Source: Albugo candida
Taxonomy: Eukaryota; Oomycota; Peronosporomycetes; Albuginales
DNA length: 64,000 nt
NCBI GenBank assembly: GCA_040437565.1
Contig: JBDOQK010000003.1
Span: 248,001-312,000 of the forward strand
Direction of reading: 5' to 3'
The notes beneath the pieces are model-generated. The model was given only the letters and a program-made list of their open reading frames with translations, had not been told where the DNA came from and ran no database searches. The position numbers were made by a program, and so were the translations under genes. Of this stretch, positions 12,301-22,129 are shown one piece after another; position 1 is the stretch's first letter, and each line of letters begins with the position of its first letter.

Positions 12301-12525
12301 CGGAAGTAAAAATCATCTGAACACTTTGTTGGCGGATTTCGTACGGGAATTCGAATATCGGATTATATTTGGACTGACCCGCGCGCTGTGGACAGATATT
12401 GAGTAAGAAGAAGACTGTTTTGAATAGAGAAGATGATTACGTACCCTACTGGATGTTCCAGAGGATAGAATAGACGATATTTCCTTCGCAACAGAAGGTT
12501 TTTCAGCGACATTAAGGACGTACAT
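9331..12525 (-). CDS. TOP3A: DNA topoisomerase III alpha type, with GRF zinc fingers
   Basis: Exons 12525-12445, 12385-12243, 12204-12084, 12025-10661, 10603-10481 and 10449-9331 join in phase to 983 residues. Type IA topoisomerase landmarks: VLNVAEKPSVAK (TOPRIM start), LDCDREGENI (metal-binding acidic triad), and GFISYPRTET with the active-site Tyr. The C-terminal third carries two CXXC zinc ribbons (from CGMCGSK and CPICNF) and then four GRF-type zinc fingers, each ending near FFEW or a variant. TOP3 with BLM-type helicases dissolves double Holliday junctions. The fifth intron must be only 31 nt to keep the frame. Another, 57-nt intron has no stop and would insert 19 residues if retained. 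TruB starts 132 bp away, divergently. Confidence 0.92.
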
Positions 12526-12656
12526 GCCGCTGCTTTTGCGAGCTCAATAAGTTCAGGATGGCGACGTGTGATTGGCTTTATGTTCTCAAAAGCACCAATC
12601 ACTATGCTGTAGCTGAATATAAAGAGTTATGATTGGAGGAATGATATGTCATTTCA
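12526..12656. promoter_or_regulatory. shared divergent promoter region, TOP3 / TruB
   Basis: These 131 bp separate the ATG codons of two divergent genes, so both promoters must overlap here or extend into the neighbouring gene. I see no clear TATA box or initiator element. The call rests on gene arrangement only. Confidence 0.4.
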
Positions 12657-13833
12657 ATGAGAATTCGCGACGCATTTGCTGGCGGCTGTTTTCTCAATTT
12701 GAGGAAGCCTAAAGGGCTCACATCGCACGATTGCGTCGATAAAGTACGCAAAATAATCAAGAATCGTCAAATAGGACATTGTGGCACGCTCGATCCCTTT
12801 GCAGAGGGTGTTTTGCCTCTCGCAGTAGGTCGAGCCACACGATTCATTCAGGTACACTTCCTGTTCGTTTATAGCATATTTACATGACTTTGTAGTACTT
12901 AAACAACCACAAAGAATACGAAGGAAGTATACGCTTTGGTGTAACGACAAGTTCCGACGATATTGACGGGTACGTCATCTTTTCCGCCTGCTATACAATC
13001 AGCAGACTGAGCACAATAACAGAGACATCCTGACAAAGCGTCCGGCTTCGTGGCTCTCGCGAGAAACCATCGCAAAAACCATGCAAACATTTGTGGGGGA
13101 AATCCAACAGGTACCTCCTCGTGTGAGTGCTATCAAAATAAACGGACAGCGCGCTTACGACTTGGCTCGACGGAATGTGGTAAGCTCAGCGTATATGATG
13201 AATTTTAATGCTTTGTATCTCAAGTTGTGAAAGGATGTACAATTACAAGCGCGTCAGGTTGAGATTTATCAGATCCAGCTGCTCAAATTCAGATCCGGAG
13301 ACTTTCCTGAGGCGCTAATTAATGTCAAATGCGGGGCAGGGACTTATATTCGGTCCATTGCCCGTGAATGCGGCGAAGCTATTTTCCATCCAAAGACTCG
13401 AGAGACTATCGATTTGGTTAATTTTGAAGACGAAGGCGATCAAATTGTTGGAGGAACTCTCGCAACTTTATTGCGTAAGAGAAGCAGTAATTTCGATCTC
13501 AAAAGGAGCATCACATTGGAAGCGTTGGAAGCCGACTGGAAACTCAATTCGTATAACGTTGCGGCCGTACACTCCATAGAGAACGCTTTGGAGCATTTGC
13601 ATAGCGTACAGCTACCGTCGACACTTTCAGCGATGTATTTGAAAAATCAAATTGTCAACTTCCCAATTACATTGATTAAAGATACTGGCGTTGTTACAGT
13701 TCACGCGCCGTCAAAATCAGGACGTGCATTACGTATATACGATTCTGCAAAGCCAGCTCAGCTACTTGGAGTCTCACCCATTGAAATGACATCTTCAGGA
13801 AATGTTTGCTTGAGAAAGCGTCTATTTCTATGA
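12657..13833 (+). CDS. TruB: TruB-family tRNA pseudouridine-55 synthase (4 exons)
   Basis: Exons 12657-12851, 12896-12969, 13023-13179 and 13234-13833 give 341 residues in phase. TruB enzymes convert U55 of the tRNA T-loop to pseudouridine. Motifs seen: [14 protein letters not shown] near the start, the catalytic GTLDPFAEG with Asp46, the [15 protein letters not shown] strand, [20 protein letters not shown], and [13 protein letters not shown]. The C-terminus is longer than in bacterial TruB and carries no PUA motif I can recognise. The bacterial-type sequence could act in mitochondria or cytosol; I see no clear targeting peptide. The gene ends 58 bp from the convergent Msp1-like gene. Confidence 0.87.
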
Positions 13834-13891
13834 TCCGTAGAGAAAACTGATCACTGAATAGACTGCTTTGACAAAGATAGATTCATTTGCA

Positions 13892-14838
13892 TTATTCAAA
13901 ATTGGGTCTTTGCATATCTTTCATCATTTGCTGAAGCCCTGTTGCCATGATGGCAGCAAATGCATCCATATTTATGGATGGCTTGGTGCTTTCTCCTTTC
14001 AGATTTTCCGATTCGTAAGAAGATGCTGATACTCCTGTTGGCTGAACCATATGCCGTGCTTCCTTGAAATCAGTGAATGAGAGCGGACGTAATTGCATCT
14101 TATTCTCTTCCGAGTTCTCCCCCTTTGAAAATGTGCTTCCGACTTTTTCCAAACATTCTCGAAGCGGGATCATTAGAGCAGCACGACATAGCTCTTTCAA
14201 ATCACTCCCGCTATAAGAGACTGTATCAAGACTAAGTCGTCGGAAATCGAAATCGATGTCGACGTCTTCATTTTGGAGATGTAATCTTAGAATTTTTTCT
14301 CGCTGCTCTTGATCCGGAAGACCAATCTCAAATGTCCGCGGCATTCGACGCAAAAAAGCAGGATCCTACACAATAATGTCAGCACGCTTCAATCAATCGA
14401 GACAGAGAATCACCCTACCACATCAAAGGGGCGATTTGTTGCTCCCAATACGATCACACCAAATCCTTGACCCGCGCTGGAAATATCTGTGAAGCCATCC
14501 CATAGCGCCAAAAACTCTGTTTTCATTGTTGCATAAGTCGGATCGAGTACGCTACTTCGTTTCCCCATAAAAGCATCGACTTCATCGATAAAGATAATGC
14601 ATGGTGCCAATTTCGAGGCCAACGAAAAAGCTGCGCGCACGAGCTTCTGAGACTCGCCAAACCATTTGCTCATCAAAGTACTGATTTTTAAATCAATAAA
14701 AAAAGCACCCGACTCTTTCGCGATCGCTTTTGCGAGCATTGTTTTCCCGGTTCCCGGTTTTCCATACAGAAGGATACCTTTTGGAATAGAGAGCAATTTC
14801 CCACGAGTATTGAAAAAATGTGGACATTTTAACGGAAG
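13892..14838 (-). CDS. Msp1/ATAD1-type AAA ATPase, 5' end in gap
   Basis: Msp1/ATAD1 is an outer mitochondrial and peroxisomal membrane AAA ATPase that extracts mislocalised tail-anchored proteins. Visible are Walker A (GKPGTGKT, Lys replacing the usual second Pro of GPPG), Walker B ([10 protein letters not shown]), the [22 protein letters not shown] segment with Arg fingers, and the C-terminal helical subdomain. A 49-nt intron lies at about 14,366-14,414. The upstream frame (LPLKCPHFF...) reads into 100 N at 14,839. Across the gap an ATG at 14,983 opens a short frame beginning MGKQSSSSS that could be the N-terminus, but phase cannot be checked. The C-terminal tail of about 60 residues is longer than in yeast Msp1. 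Confidence 0.82.
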
Positions 14839-14938
14839 NNNNNNNNNNNNNNNNNNNNNNNNNNNNNNNNNNNNNNNNNNNNNNNNNNNNNNNNNNNNNN
14901 NNNNNNNNNNNNNNNNNNNNNNNNNNNNNNNNNNNNNN
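14839..14938. other. assembly gap (100 N)
   Basis: A block of 100 N. Unlike the other eight gaps in the window, I find no repeated sequence on its two sides, so real sequence is probably missing, including the 5' part of the Msp1-like gene. Confidence 0.95.
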
Positions 14939-15080
14939 GTTTCCTACAGTTGCATCACTACTCGATGAGCTTTGTTTGCCCATTGATTTTATAATACTAC
15001 CATCTTATTGTGCAGCTTACGGTACTACATCAGTAAGTGCGAAATTTAATAAAGCATCGGTGCACACAAATCCGTCGACG

Positions 15081-15889
15081 ATGAAAAAGCCACAAAGCTC
15101 GTATATGCTATTTAGCAACGATCAACGAAATCTGATCAAACAAGAAACACCGGGTTTATCTATTGGAGAAATTGCAAAGATCACAGGACTTAAATGGAAA
15201 GCTTTATCGACGGAAGATCGAGAGGTCTGAGTGATGTAATATCGCACAGAGTTACGACAACGTTGATAATGAGAATATGTAGCGATACGATGCACTAGCT
15301 AAATCAGCGAGAGATGACTACAAAAAGGCGCAAGAAGAAAACGTGGAGGATGTGTCCATGGAAGAGCAAAAAGCTTGCAATCCGGACGCTGTTGTCTATC
15401 CTTTAGGTTGACTTGAGTGGATCTATTCACATAACGAGACACTAACGTTTGATTCTAGCGCGTGTGAAGAGGATCGTCAAGCAAAATCCAAGTATTCACA
15501 AAATATCGAATGAAGCTCTTATCGCAATATCGAAAGCTACGGTATAATGATATCCGCCGGTATGAAACAATTTGTATAGTCACTCCTATTCCAAGGAACT
15601 TTTTGTAGAGTATCTGGGGAAAAAAAGTCACGAGCAAACACTTTATCGGAAACGGCAACAAATTAAGGCCTCTGATGTGATTCAAGCAATCCATTCATGT
15701 AGTATTTTGGAATGGTTACGTGACGATATCGAAATCATGAAAGAAATGGACATGTCAGAGAAAAAGTTATCGCAGAATGACTCGAGCAGGAAGACGATAA
15801 GCGACTTTTTCAAGGGATCAGCTCTCGCAAAAGAAGTCGAAGATCAAGGGGAAGAACAAAAGACTGAAGTAGCAAAGGTTTTAAATTAA
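15081..15889 (+). CDS. HMG-box plus histone-fold protein (4 exons)
   Basis: Exons 15081-15224, 15283-15406, 15459-15541 and 15596-15889 give 214 residues in phase. Residues about 2-68 form an HMG box (KKPQSSYMLFSNDQR, then GEIAKITGLKWKALS and DDYKKAQEE). Residues about 90-160 form a CBF/NF-Y-type histone fold (LARVKRIVKQNP, ISNEALIAISKATELFVEYL, IKASDVIQAI), closest in feel to the POLE4/CHRAC/NF-YC group. The tail contains KTISDFFKG, which resembles a PCNA-interacting peptide only loosely. A nuclear chromatin or replication role is likely but not shown. The exon joins keep frame throughout and the intron between the two domains is 52 nt, so I take the fusion as real. Confidence 0.8.
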
Positions 15890-16549
15890 AGTGGATTTTA
15901 CAAAAACGAGCAACCAGATCGCCGATATCAAAACTCAAAAGCGCATTCTCATCAAGTCCGGGCAACATAGATTCGAGTTGGTTGTCAGGTTGATTTACTA
16001 TCATTCTATTTGCTCAATAAACCAAAAACACGGTCAGTAAGATGGCGTGCAAAGTGTCGTACCGCCTAGAGCATTTGCACCTATTGCCAATGCTCGGAAG
16101 TACCAAATTTCTTGTGCTCTCCGCTTCTAACATCTAATTAAAAGTGCTCGTGCATAACACACCGATTCATACAATAAGATGTTTTTATAAGTACAAGTCA
16201 ATGCTGACATTATTCGGAGGACTGCTTCTCTTCATTATGGTCCAGAGGAGCGAAATTTGTTGACGGGTTTCTGTAGACATGGCATTTTCTTCGCGAAGAT
16301 TCAAACACAGATCTCTATCACGATTAATTTGATGTGTGGTAGCGTGGACTATGTATGCGTTTTCTTCAATATCATTTGTTTCCTACTCTCTTTGATGCAT
16401 ACAACTCATTAATTTACGTCGCTCTCCCAGTTAATGTCGTGACGTACAATGAACGTATACAACTGCTTACTGATTGCTTCCTCATCAACAGAGCATCAGT
16501 GAATTATTTGCATGTGCATTTATTTGCACTATCAATCGAGAGAAAAAGC
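15890..16549. other. intergenic, nothing recognised
   Basis: About 660 bp between the HMG/histone-fold gene and the tRNA. Only short frames without recognisable content occur on either strand, and I see no RNA fold I would defend. Confidence 0.4.
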
Positions 16550-16623
16550 GCTCCTGTAGCTCAGTTGGCTAGAGCGGTGGTCTTATGAGCCGCAGGTCGA
16601 GGGTTCGAACCCCCCCAGGAGCA
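16550..16623 (+). tRNA. tRNA-Ile, anticodon UAU, no intron
   Basis: A full cloverleaf of 74 nt. The acceptor stem GCTCCTG pairs with CAGGAGC, discriminator A. The D stem is GCTC/GAGC, the anticodon stem GTGGT/GCCGC with loop CTTATGA (anticodon TAT), and the T arm is GAGGG-TTCGAAC-CCCCC with one A-C mismatch. CCA is not encoded, as expected for a nuclear gene. The internal A-box (around TAGCTCAGTTGG) and B-box (GGTTCGAACCC) are present. The eukaryotic Ile-UAU acceptor pattern fits. Confidence 0.93.
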
Positions 16624-16905
16624 AACCTACCATTCTTGCTAGCTCGACATTCCAGCCAGCAATATGTTGCTTCCGTTAGATACGATAATCTCCGAGCGAT
16701 TCAATGTAGTCGCTGCGGTCGATTCCATACTTCGTGCATTGTTGACGCAACATGCTAGCATTCTTACTTCTTCTTCTTCTTGCTAGTCAACGTGACCTCA
16801 GTAATTCGCTTTCTTGTCGCCATTTTTGTTTCCTCCGTTGACTACATTTTGCGTGCTTCTAAACGAAAATCAACGGTGCTCTTTCTTGACACCAATCAAT
16901 CGACC
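16624..16905. other. intergenic, 5' flank of UTP7
   Basis: Contains a short CTT-rich run (about 16,766-16,783). An in-frame ATG at 16,780 would lengthen UTP7 by 42 hydrophobic-leaning residues, which I judge unlikely for a nucleolar protein. Confidence 0.35.
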
Positions 16906-18817
16906 ATGGAAGAACAGCATAAAGTCACATCTGCCATTAAGAATCACAAACATCGGATGGCTCGATCTACTTCGAAAACAAAACGCGGTGTCAAGCCAAA
17001 TCCCAAATCATCCAAGAAACCAGCTCCTATAATAAAGAATGTTCAAAAATATGCCAGACCGTCTACCTTACCTCTGCATAAAATCAAAGTAAATTGCTGC
17101 ATGAAGAAGGATTCTGTTGCTGAGACTGATGATAAATTCTGCTATAAAAGTAGAGAATCAAAGACAAAAAGCTACGAGGCGTATTAGAATTTGCAAACGA
17201 GAAACATCAGGAAGCAGCAATTGCTGCAGCCAAGTCCGAGATTTTATTGCCCAGCCAAGCCGGGTAACAAACTGCTTATGGTTCTCTTTGTGTGGGTGTT
17301 TGCCCAATGATATTATAACTATTTAGATTTTTGGAAGCTGAGGGTCTCGAAAAAACATTCAAAATGACACAAAACCAACTTGCAAAGCATTTGGACCAAA
17401 ACACAACACGCAAACACTATTCTTTGAATCTGGCCGATTACGGAGCTTATCGGCTCAGATTCACGCGAAATGGTCGATCAGTTTTATTGGGTAGCCAAAA
17501 AGGACATATAGCAATGCTGGATACTCTCCGAATGAGCTTAACGTGTGAATTTTACGCAAATGAGTTGGTCCGAGACGTTTCATTTCTTCAAAATAACTCG
17601 TTATTCTCTGTGGCTCAGAAAAAATACGTCTACATATACGACAGTACCGGTGCTGAAGCGCACTGCATCCGAAGTATACAAGCTCCCCAGCGTCTGGAAT
17701 ACCTACCTTTCCATTTTCTCTTATCAAGTGTCAGTGGTAATGGAGTACTATCGTATCATGATGTCACAAATGGAAAAGAAGTCGCGGTCCATCCAACTAA
17801 ACAGGGGTTTTGCGATTGTATGGCGCAGGTAAGTAATGATAAACAGGCTAATCAGTCATCCTGATTGAATGTATGTCATAGAATGCATGGAATGCCGTCA
17901 TCCACTTGGGCCACGCAAATGGGATCGTTTCTTTATGGACGCCAAACATGCGTGAAGCAGTCGTCAAGATGCAGTGTCATCAAGGACCAAGTAAGCTTTG
18001 GAGCTTTGCATCTAACAGTTTACTTGATTGACTGAATGATTTGTGGTGACTCCGTGTAGTTCGATCTCTGGCAATCGATCCAACAGGAAAATATATGGTA
18101 ACCGCAGGTGCGGATCGTAAAGTAAAGGTGTTTGATTTGCGAAAATACCAACAGATAAATGAAACTTACCTCAATGCGGCTGCTAACAATGTGAGCGTCA
18201 GTCAAAAAGGGTTGATCGCCGCAGGCAATGGTCCTCATGTTCGAGTGTTCAAAAACGCCTTCACCAAAGAGAAACCAGCGTTGTACATGACTCATCTACT
18301 CCCAAGCTCACAGATAACGGGACTAGAATTTCAGCCATATGAAGACATTTTAGCAATTGGCCATTCCAAAGGATATCAGTCTATCATTATTCCTGGAGCT
18401 GGTGAGCCAAACTTTGATACGTTTGCTGCCAATCCTTATGAAAACGCGAAACAGCGAAATGAGAGTGAAGTACACTCTCTTTTGGAGAAAATTCGACCAG
18501 AAATGATTTCGTTACACGCCGGTACCATCGGTTCTATTGATTTAGATCCCGTCGAAGCGCAACAAAGCAAAGTCGATTTGGCAAATCGTGCAAATCATAC
18601 TCGACCAATTAAACAGAAGAATAAAATGCGTGGCCGCAATCGCCCATCTCGGAGAGTGCAAAGAAAGCAACAGAATGTGATCGACGCACAGAAAGTTAGA
18701 CATCGAGAAATGCTAGCAAATAAGGCGAAAGAGCAAAAACGAAAACAACATATAGAGCAAGGGAAAGAAAAATCGCAACAAACGCCAACATCACTAAATA
18801 GATTTTTGAAGCGCTGA
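16906..18817 (+). CDS. UTP7: UTP7/WDR46 (BING4), SSU processome WD40 protein
   Basis: Exons 16906-17088, 17154-17263, 17327-17828, 17882-17990 and 18060-18817 give 553 residues in phase. UTP7 is a nucleolar component of the small-subunit processome needed for 18S rRNA maturation. Landmarks: a basic N-terminal tail, the family signature [51 protein letters not shown] blades up to [20 protein letters not shown], and the BING4 C-terminal signature ([36 protein letters not shown]). It ends in a long Lys/Arg/Gln-rich tail. The first ATG after the flank (16,906, MEEQHKV) was chosen. Confidence 0.93.
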
Positions 18818-18919
18818 TACTTTGCAGTTGCTTTTCATTTGATAAAATAAAGACGGTCATCATTTACTTAAGCGAAAGAAGGAAATTGCCTGCGATAATC
18901 GAGCGAGTTGGAACGTTTA

Positions 18920-19719
18920 ATGGAGAAGAGTAACGATGCAAGCTCCCGACCTTCTGTTCCGCTTGCAGGCTTCGTATCAACTTCAATGCTGATCTCATCA
19001 GATGGCGTATGTGATCTATTGTGATTCTGTGGAAACATTTGCGTGACTCAGACTCGCTGCAGTTTTTTGGAGAAAACACGGAAGAGAAACGAATCACAAA
19101 TGCTCCAATCATCGCCACAACTATGTCTGATGGTGTCTATAAACCGCTATATGAAAGGCTGAAGGAACAGAGAGAGGAAAAAGAGAATGAGTGGAAGGAA
19201 AAGCATAATCCTTTTGGTATGAGTCGTTGAATTTCACAGCAAGCAGAGTACTTACAAAATGTTTGTAAAAGCACCTCCAAAAGCTTTGGATGATGAAGAG
19301 ATATCATTTATAAGGCAGCTCGAGACGAAAAAGCTAGATTCCGATATGCAGCGAAAAAAACAACAGGAGCATGATCGTGCTGCATTCTGTAAGCTGATGC
19401 TCCGTACTCAATTGTCTTGTGATTTTTGACCATTTTGATGCATCCAGTGGTGGCTAGAAATTCCAAAGCAGTTGCCCGTCCGATTTTACCAAATGTTTCC
19501 ATTTCAACTGGCCAGTCCAAAGCTAAAAAGATTCCTGCAGCTCCTTTGGTCCGGGTGCGTAGTAAGAGACCAGTGCCGCAAGAATCCGATGACAGAGATG
19601 GCGAATCGTCCAGAAGGAAGCAGCATAAGGAAAATATTTCGTTAGCACCGCTTTCCTCAAAAGCAAGCGAGCGTATTGTCAAATTGGTCGCCTACGATGG
19701 TGATAGCGATGACGGATGA
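18920..19719 (+). CDS. FAM192A/PSME3IP1 (NIP30)-type protein
   Basis: Exons 18920-19006, 19063-19216, 19272-19388 and 19448-19719 give 209 residues in phase. The NIP30 N-terminal domain is recognisable: a GFVST start motif, then PLYERLKEQREEKENEWKEK, NPFAPPKALDDEEISFI and a Glu/Lys/Arg-rich helix. Homologues bind the PA28-gamma proteasome activator or, as yeast Fyv6, act in splicing. Which role applies here is unknown. The C-terminal half is Ser/Arg/Lys-rich and ends acidic (YDGDSDDG). The acceptor at 19,271 was chosen because it restores the NPFAPPKALDD family motif. Confidence 0.8.
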
Positions 19720-20030
19720 TCTCAGATGCGAGAAGGTACCCAAGCAACAATCAAAATGGCATCACGGCAATGAATTTGAGTGCAAAGATGTTATCGCATC
19801 GTTTGGTACATCGATTGATAGTCCGTATAGAAACACTCATATCTTTTTGTGGAAATTGATCTTTTAGATATCGGATTGTTGAGCTTCTTTCTCGCCGACG
19901 AGGGAATCCTCTCAGTACCACGACTGTCGTGCTTATTTGTGGTCAGGCGGTAGCTTAGATTCGCTCAACCTTCGACATACCACATTAACGGGAGGAGAGG
20001 ATTCAATACAAACTCGTCGCTGAAGTCTGC
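19720..20030. other. intergenic, nothing recognised
   Basis: About 310 bp between the NIP30-like gene and a possible small membrane-protein gene. No coding signal or RNA fold is recognised. Confidence 0.35.
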
Positions 20031-20508
20031 CATGGATTCTTTTTGGTCGCTCCGGAGTTCTCGTCACATAGTGAGTCTTCTTTTTGGCTGATAGATTTCT
20101 ATCGAATTTTACCGAGCTTAGTGCTCCTACATTTCGAAGCCGATCTGCTGCTGCTCTGATGGAAGAACATTTTCCTCCTTCATCACTTTTAGCTTCAAAA
20201 TGGCTTCTATTTTGGATTGATAGATCACTCGCTTTTCTACTGTTTGTGTTGAGTACATCCCCTGGGAGTCTTGTGTGTGTATGGCTAGCATTTAATGTGG
20301 CAAACAGAGGAAGTTTCAGTACATCTTTCCGTTTGGCTACTCTAGGAACGGTAAGTCGATGTAGTTTATCTTCCAGATTTGAGCGTGTTCGCTTGTTGTT
20401 GTTTTTCTCGCTTGATAAACATGTTAAGAGACATGTTTGGGTCCTTTTTGCTGTCTGTAGCTATCACAAATAATCACCGTGAATGTTCGTTCTTTAATGA
20501 TGATGTAA
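20031..20508 (+). CDS. possible small membrane protein, unrecognised
   Basis: A tentative model: ATG at 20,031, a GTGAGT-donor intron of about 45 nt, a central exon with two hydrophobic stretches (LLFWIDRSLAFLLFVLS and SLVCVWLAFNV), a GTAAGT donor near 20,350, and a last exon ending at 20,508. No family is recognised. The last exon would overlap the 3' end of the convergent minus-strand gene by about 35 bp, which weakens the model. Confidence 0.3.
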
Positions 20509-21319
20509 TACTTACATCCGTTGTGCATTGAGTAGCAGGCTTTACTGGCTGGGGTCTTGACGGTGGTAAATCTCCTTTAGGACAGTCAGTAAAGTCATCC
20601 ATCTCAATCTCGTAATACTTTAAAAGACGAGAAGCCATCGAAGTTGGAATTCTCGGTACAATCTCGTCCTTGATGAATGAGAGAAACGGAGGTATTTCAT
20701 CGTCTGCTTGTGACATTGAGACCGGTTTGCTCAGATCAAGAAGTAACGCTACCCGATTCAACAAGACAAAAATATCATCAACGTATTCTCCTCCATCATT
20801 CGATGAACTTGTGCACAAAATCAAGCGCAGTATCGCCTGTAATTGCAGCAAACGAATTTTTTCATCAACGCTCATACTCAAAATCAATACATTGATATCC
20901 TCCAAACTTATAATCAGATCCAAGATGTCTTGTGATAATTGTTTCTCTTTCTGCTCAAAAAGCTCGAATCCGTAGGTTTCCTGCAAGAATTTAGTTGGAG
21001 TGTTCCCGTCGATGCCGACTAAGGCGTCATCGTACAATTTCTTCCAAGTGTGGAGCGACATCGATTGGGTAATATACTTTTTAGTAAAATGCATCTAATT
21101 GTAAACCGAACCGATTCCGACTCGAAATAGAAACAGGTCTTTACCGGCTGAGAAGAAGTTCCAACCGTCTTTCAGAACGACACGATCACGAGCGATTGCG
21201 AAAAGCACATATATTTTTATCGTTATATATGGACTATCAGAAGATGAGCTTGACTGACTTGGTTCATAGAAAATGTTGTCAATCTGTAATAGGCGGAGTG
21301 GAAATAAGTAATCCGTCAA
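20474..21319 (-). CDS. possible Treslin/Sld3-like replication factor, 5' end unclear
   Basis: Two frames, 21319-21095 and 21094-20474, probably joined by a short intron near 21,100. The segment DEKIRLLQLQAILRLILC, followed by an acidic helix, LLNRVALLLDL, PPFLSFIKDEIVPRIPTSM and LLKYYEIEM, resembles the conserved middle region of Treslin (TICRR), which with TopBP1 loads CDC45 at replication origins. The match is from memory of spacing and pattern only. No ATG starts the upstream frame, and a CTATTACAG acceptor at its start suggests a further 5' exon that I could not place. The C-terminus is Pro/Thr-rich. Confidence 0.4.
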
Positions 21320-21364
21320 CTAGGCGGGCGATGACACTTACCGACCGTGCAAAAAGTTACGAGG

Positions 21365-22129
21365 CTATTTGAATTTGTCCGATATTGAACGAGTAAATCT
21401 TTTTGCTCCTTCGTAAGCGTATGTAGCGACCTTAGCTAGTTCACCAGCGATATAATCCTTATTTTTCTCAATGAAATTTTGCAGCATTGATTTGCAAACA
21501 TCCGTGGGATCAACGCAATAATCAACGAGACTTTCAGGTGGATTCGTGCACAATACGGTGAAGATTTCTTCGGATAACGCCTGGTGTCCTAATTGCAAAA
21601 GCTCCGCAACACTTTTCTTGAATCTATTTTTCTTGTACAAGTCTTTGGTTTCTTCGACGACAGCTTTCTGTACCTCCTCAGGAAGTTCAAAAGGCTCGTC
21701 TACTTCTCGACTTGTTCCTGCTCTAGAAGCGTTGGACTTGGGTTTTGATCTTTGCTTCTTCTTTGGAGTCAACGAACGATCGAGCCATGAGATTTTACTT
21801 TTGATACATTCTTGAGCTTCTTCCCCGGATTCCTTACACGACTTGGATAGTTCATAACGAAAAAAGTCTGATTGAGAAAGCGCGTTGTCATTTTTATTCG
21901 CAGCGAGCGGAATATCTTGATGATTTGCCAAAATCGCTCCAAACTTTTCAGGCTGGTAGTCCACTGATTTTGACGCGTGAAGAAGAGGCATTTCAACGAT
22001 ACGCTGATCCGAATCTTGGTCAACTTTATCATGGCTATCATAGTCAGGTGATTTTCTCACATTTTGCGGTTGCGAGGTCCACGCATTTGAGAGAAGCAGA
22101 GCAAAGCTTACGACGAGTGTTTGACGCAT
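21365..22129 (-). CDS. secreted protein, effector candidate
   Basis: A single-exon frame of 254 residues starting at the ATG at 22,129. The N-terminus is a clear signal peptide (MRQTLVVSFALLLSNAWTSQ), with cleavage probably after about residue 20. No transmembrane segment follows. The mature part is Asp/Ser/Lys-rich and has five Cys, two in KSCKESGEEAQEC and three near the C-terminus (VLCTNPPES through DPTDVCKSM). I see no RxLR, CHxC or Crinkler motif. Secreted single-exon proteins next to gene-poor sequence are typical of oomycete effectors, but a role is not shown. No homologue is recognised. Confidence 0.7.
   Translation of the reverse strand: MRQTLVVSFALLLSNAWTSQPQNVRKSPDYDSHDKVDQDSDQRIVEMPLLHASKSVDYQPEKFGAILANHQDIPLAANKNDNALSQSDFFRYELSKSCKESGEEAQECIKSKISWLDRSLTPKKKQRSKPKSNASRAGTSREVDEPFELPEEVQKAVVEETKDLYKKNRFKKSVAELLQLGHQALSEEIFTVLCTNPPESLVDYCVDPTDVCKSMLQNFIEKNKDYIAGELAKVATYAYEGAKRFTRSISDKFK

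Noticed and set aside
16780-16905. longer UTP7 start at 16,780
   Set aside because: It would add a hydrophobic lead to a nucleolar protein and covers a low-complexity CTT run. The ATG at 16,906 gives the usual basic start.
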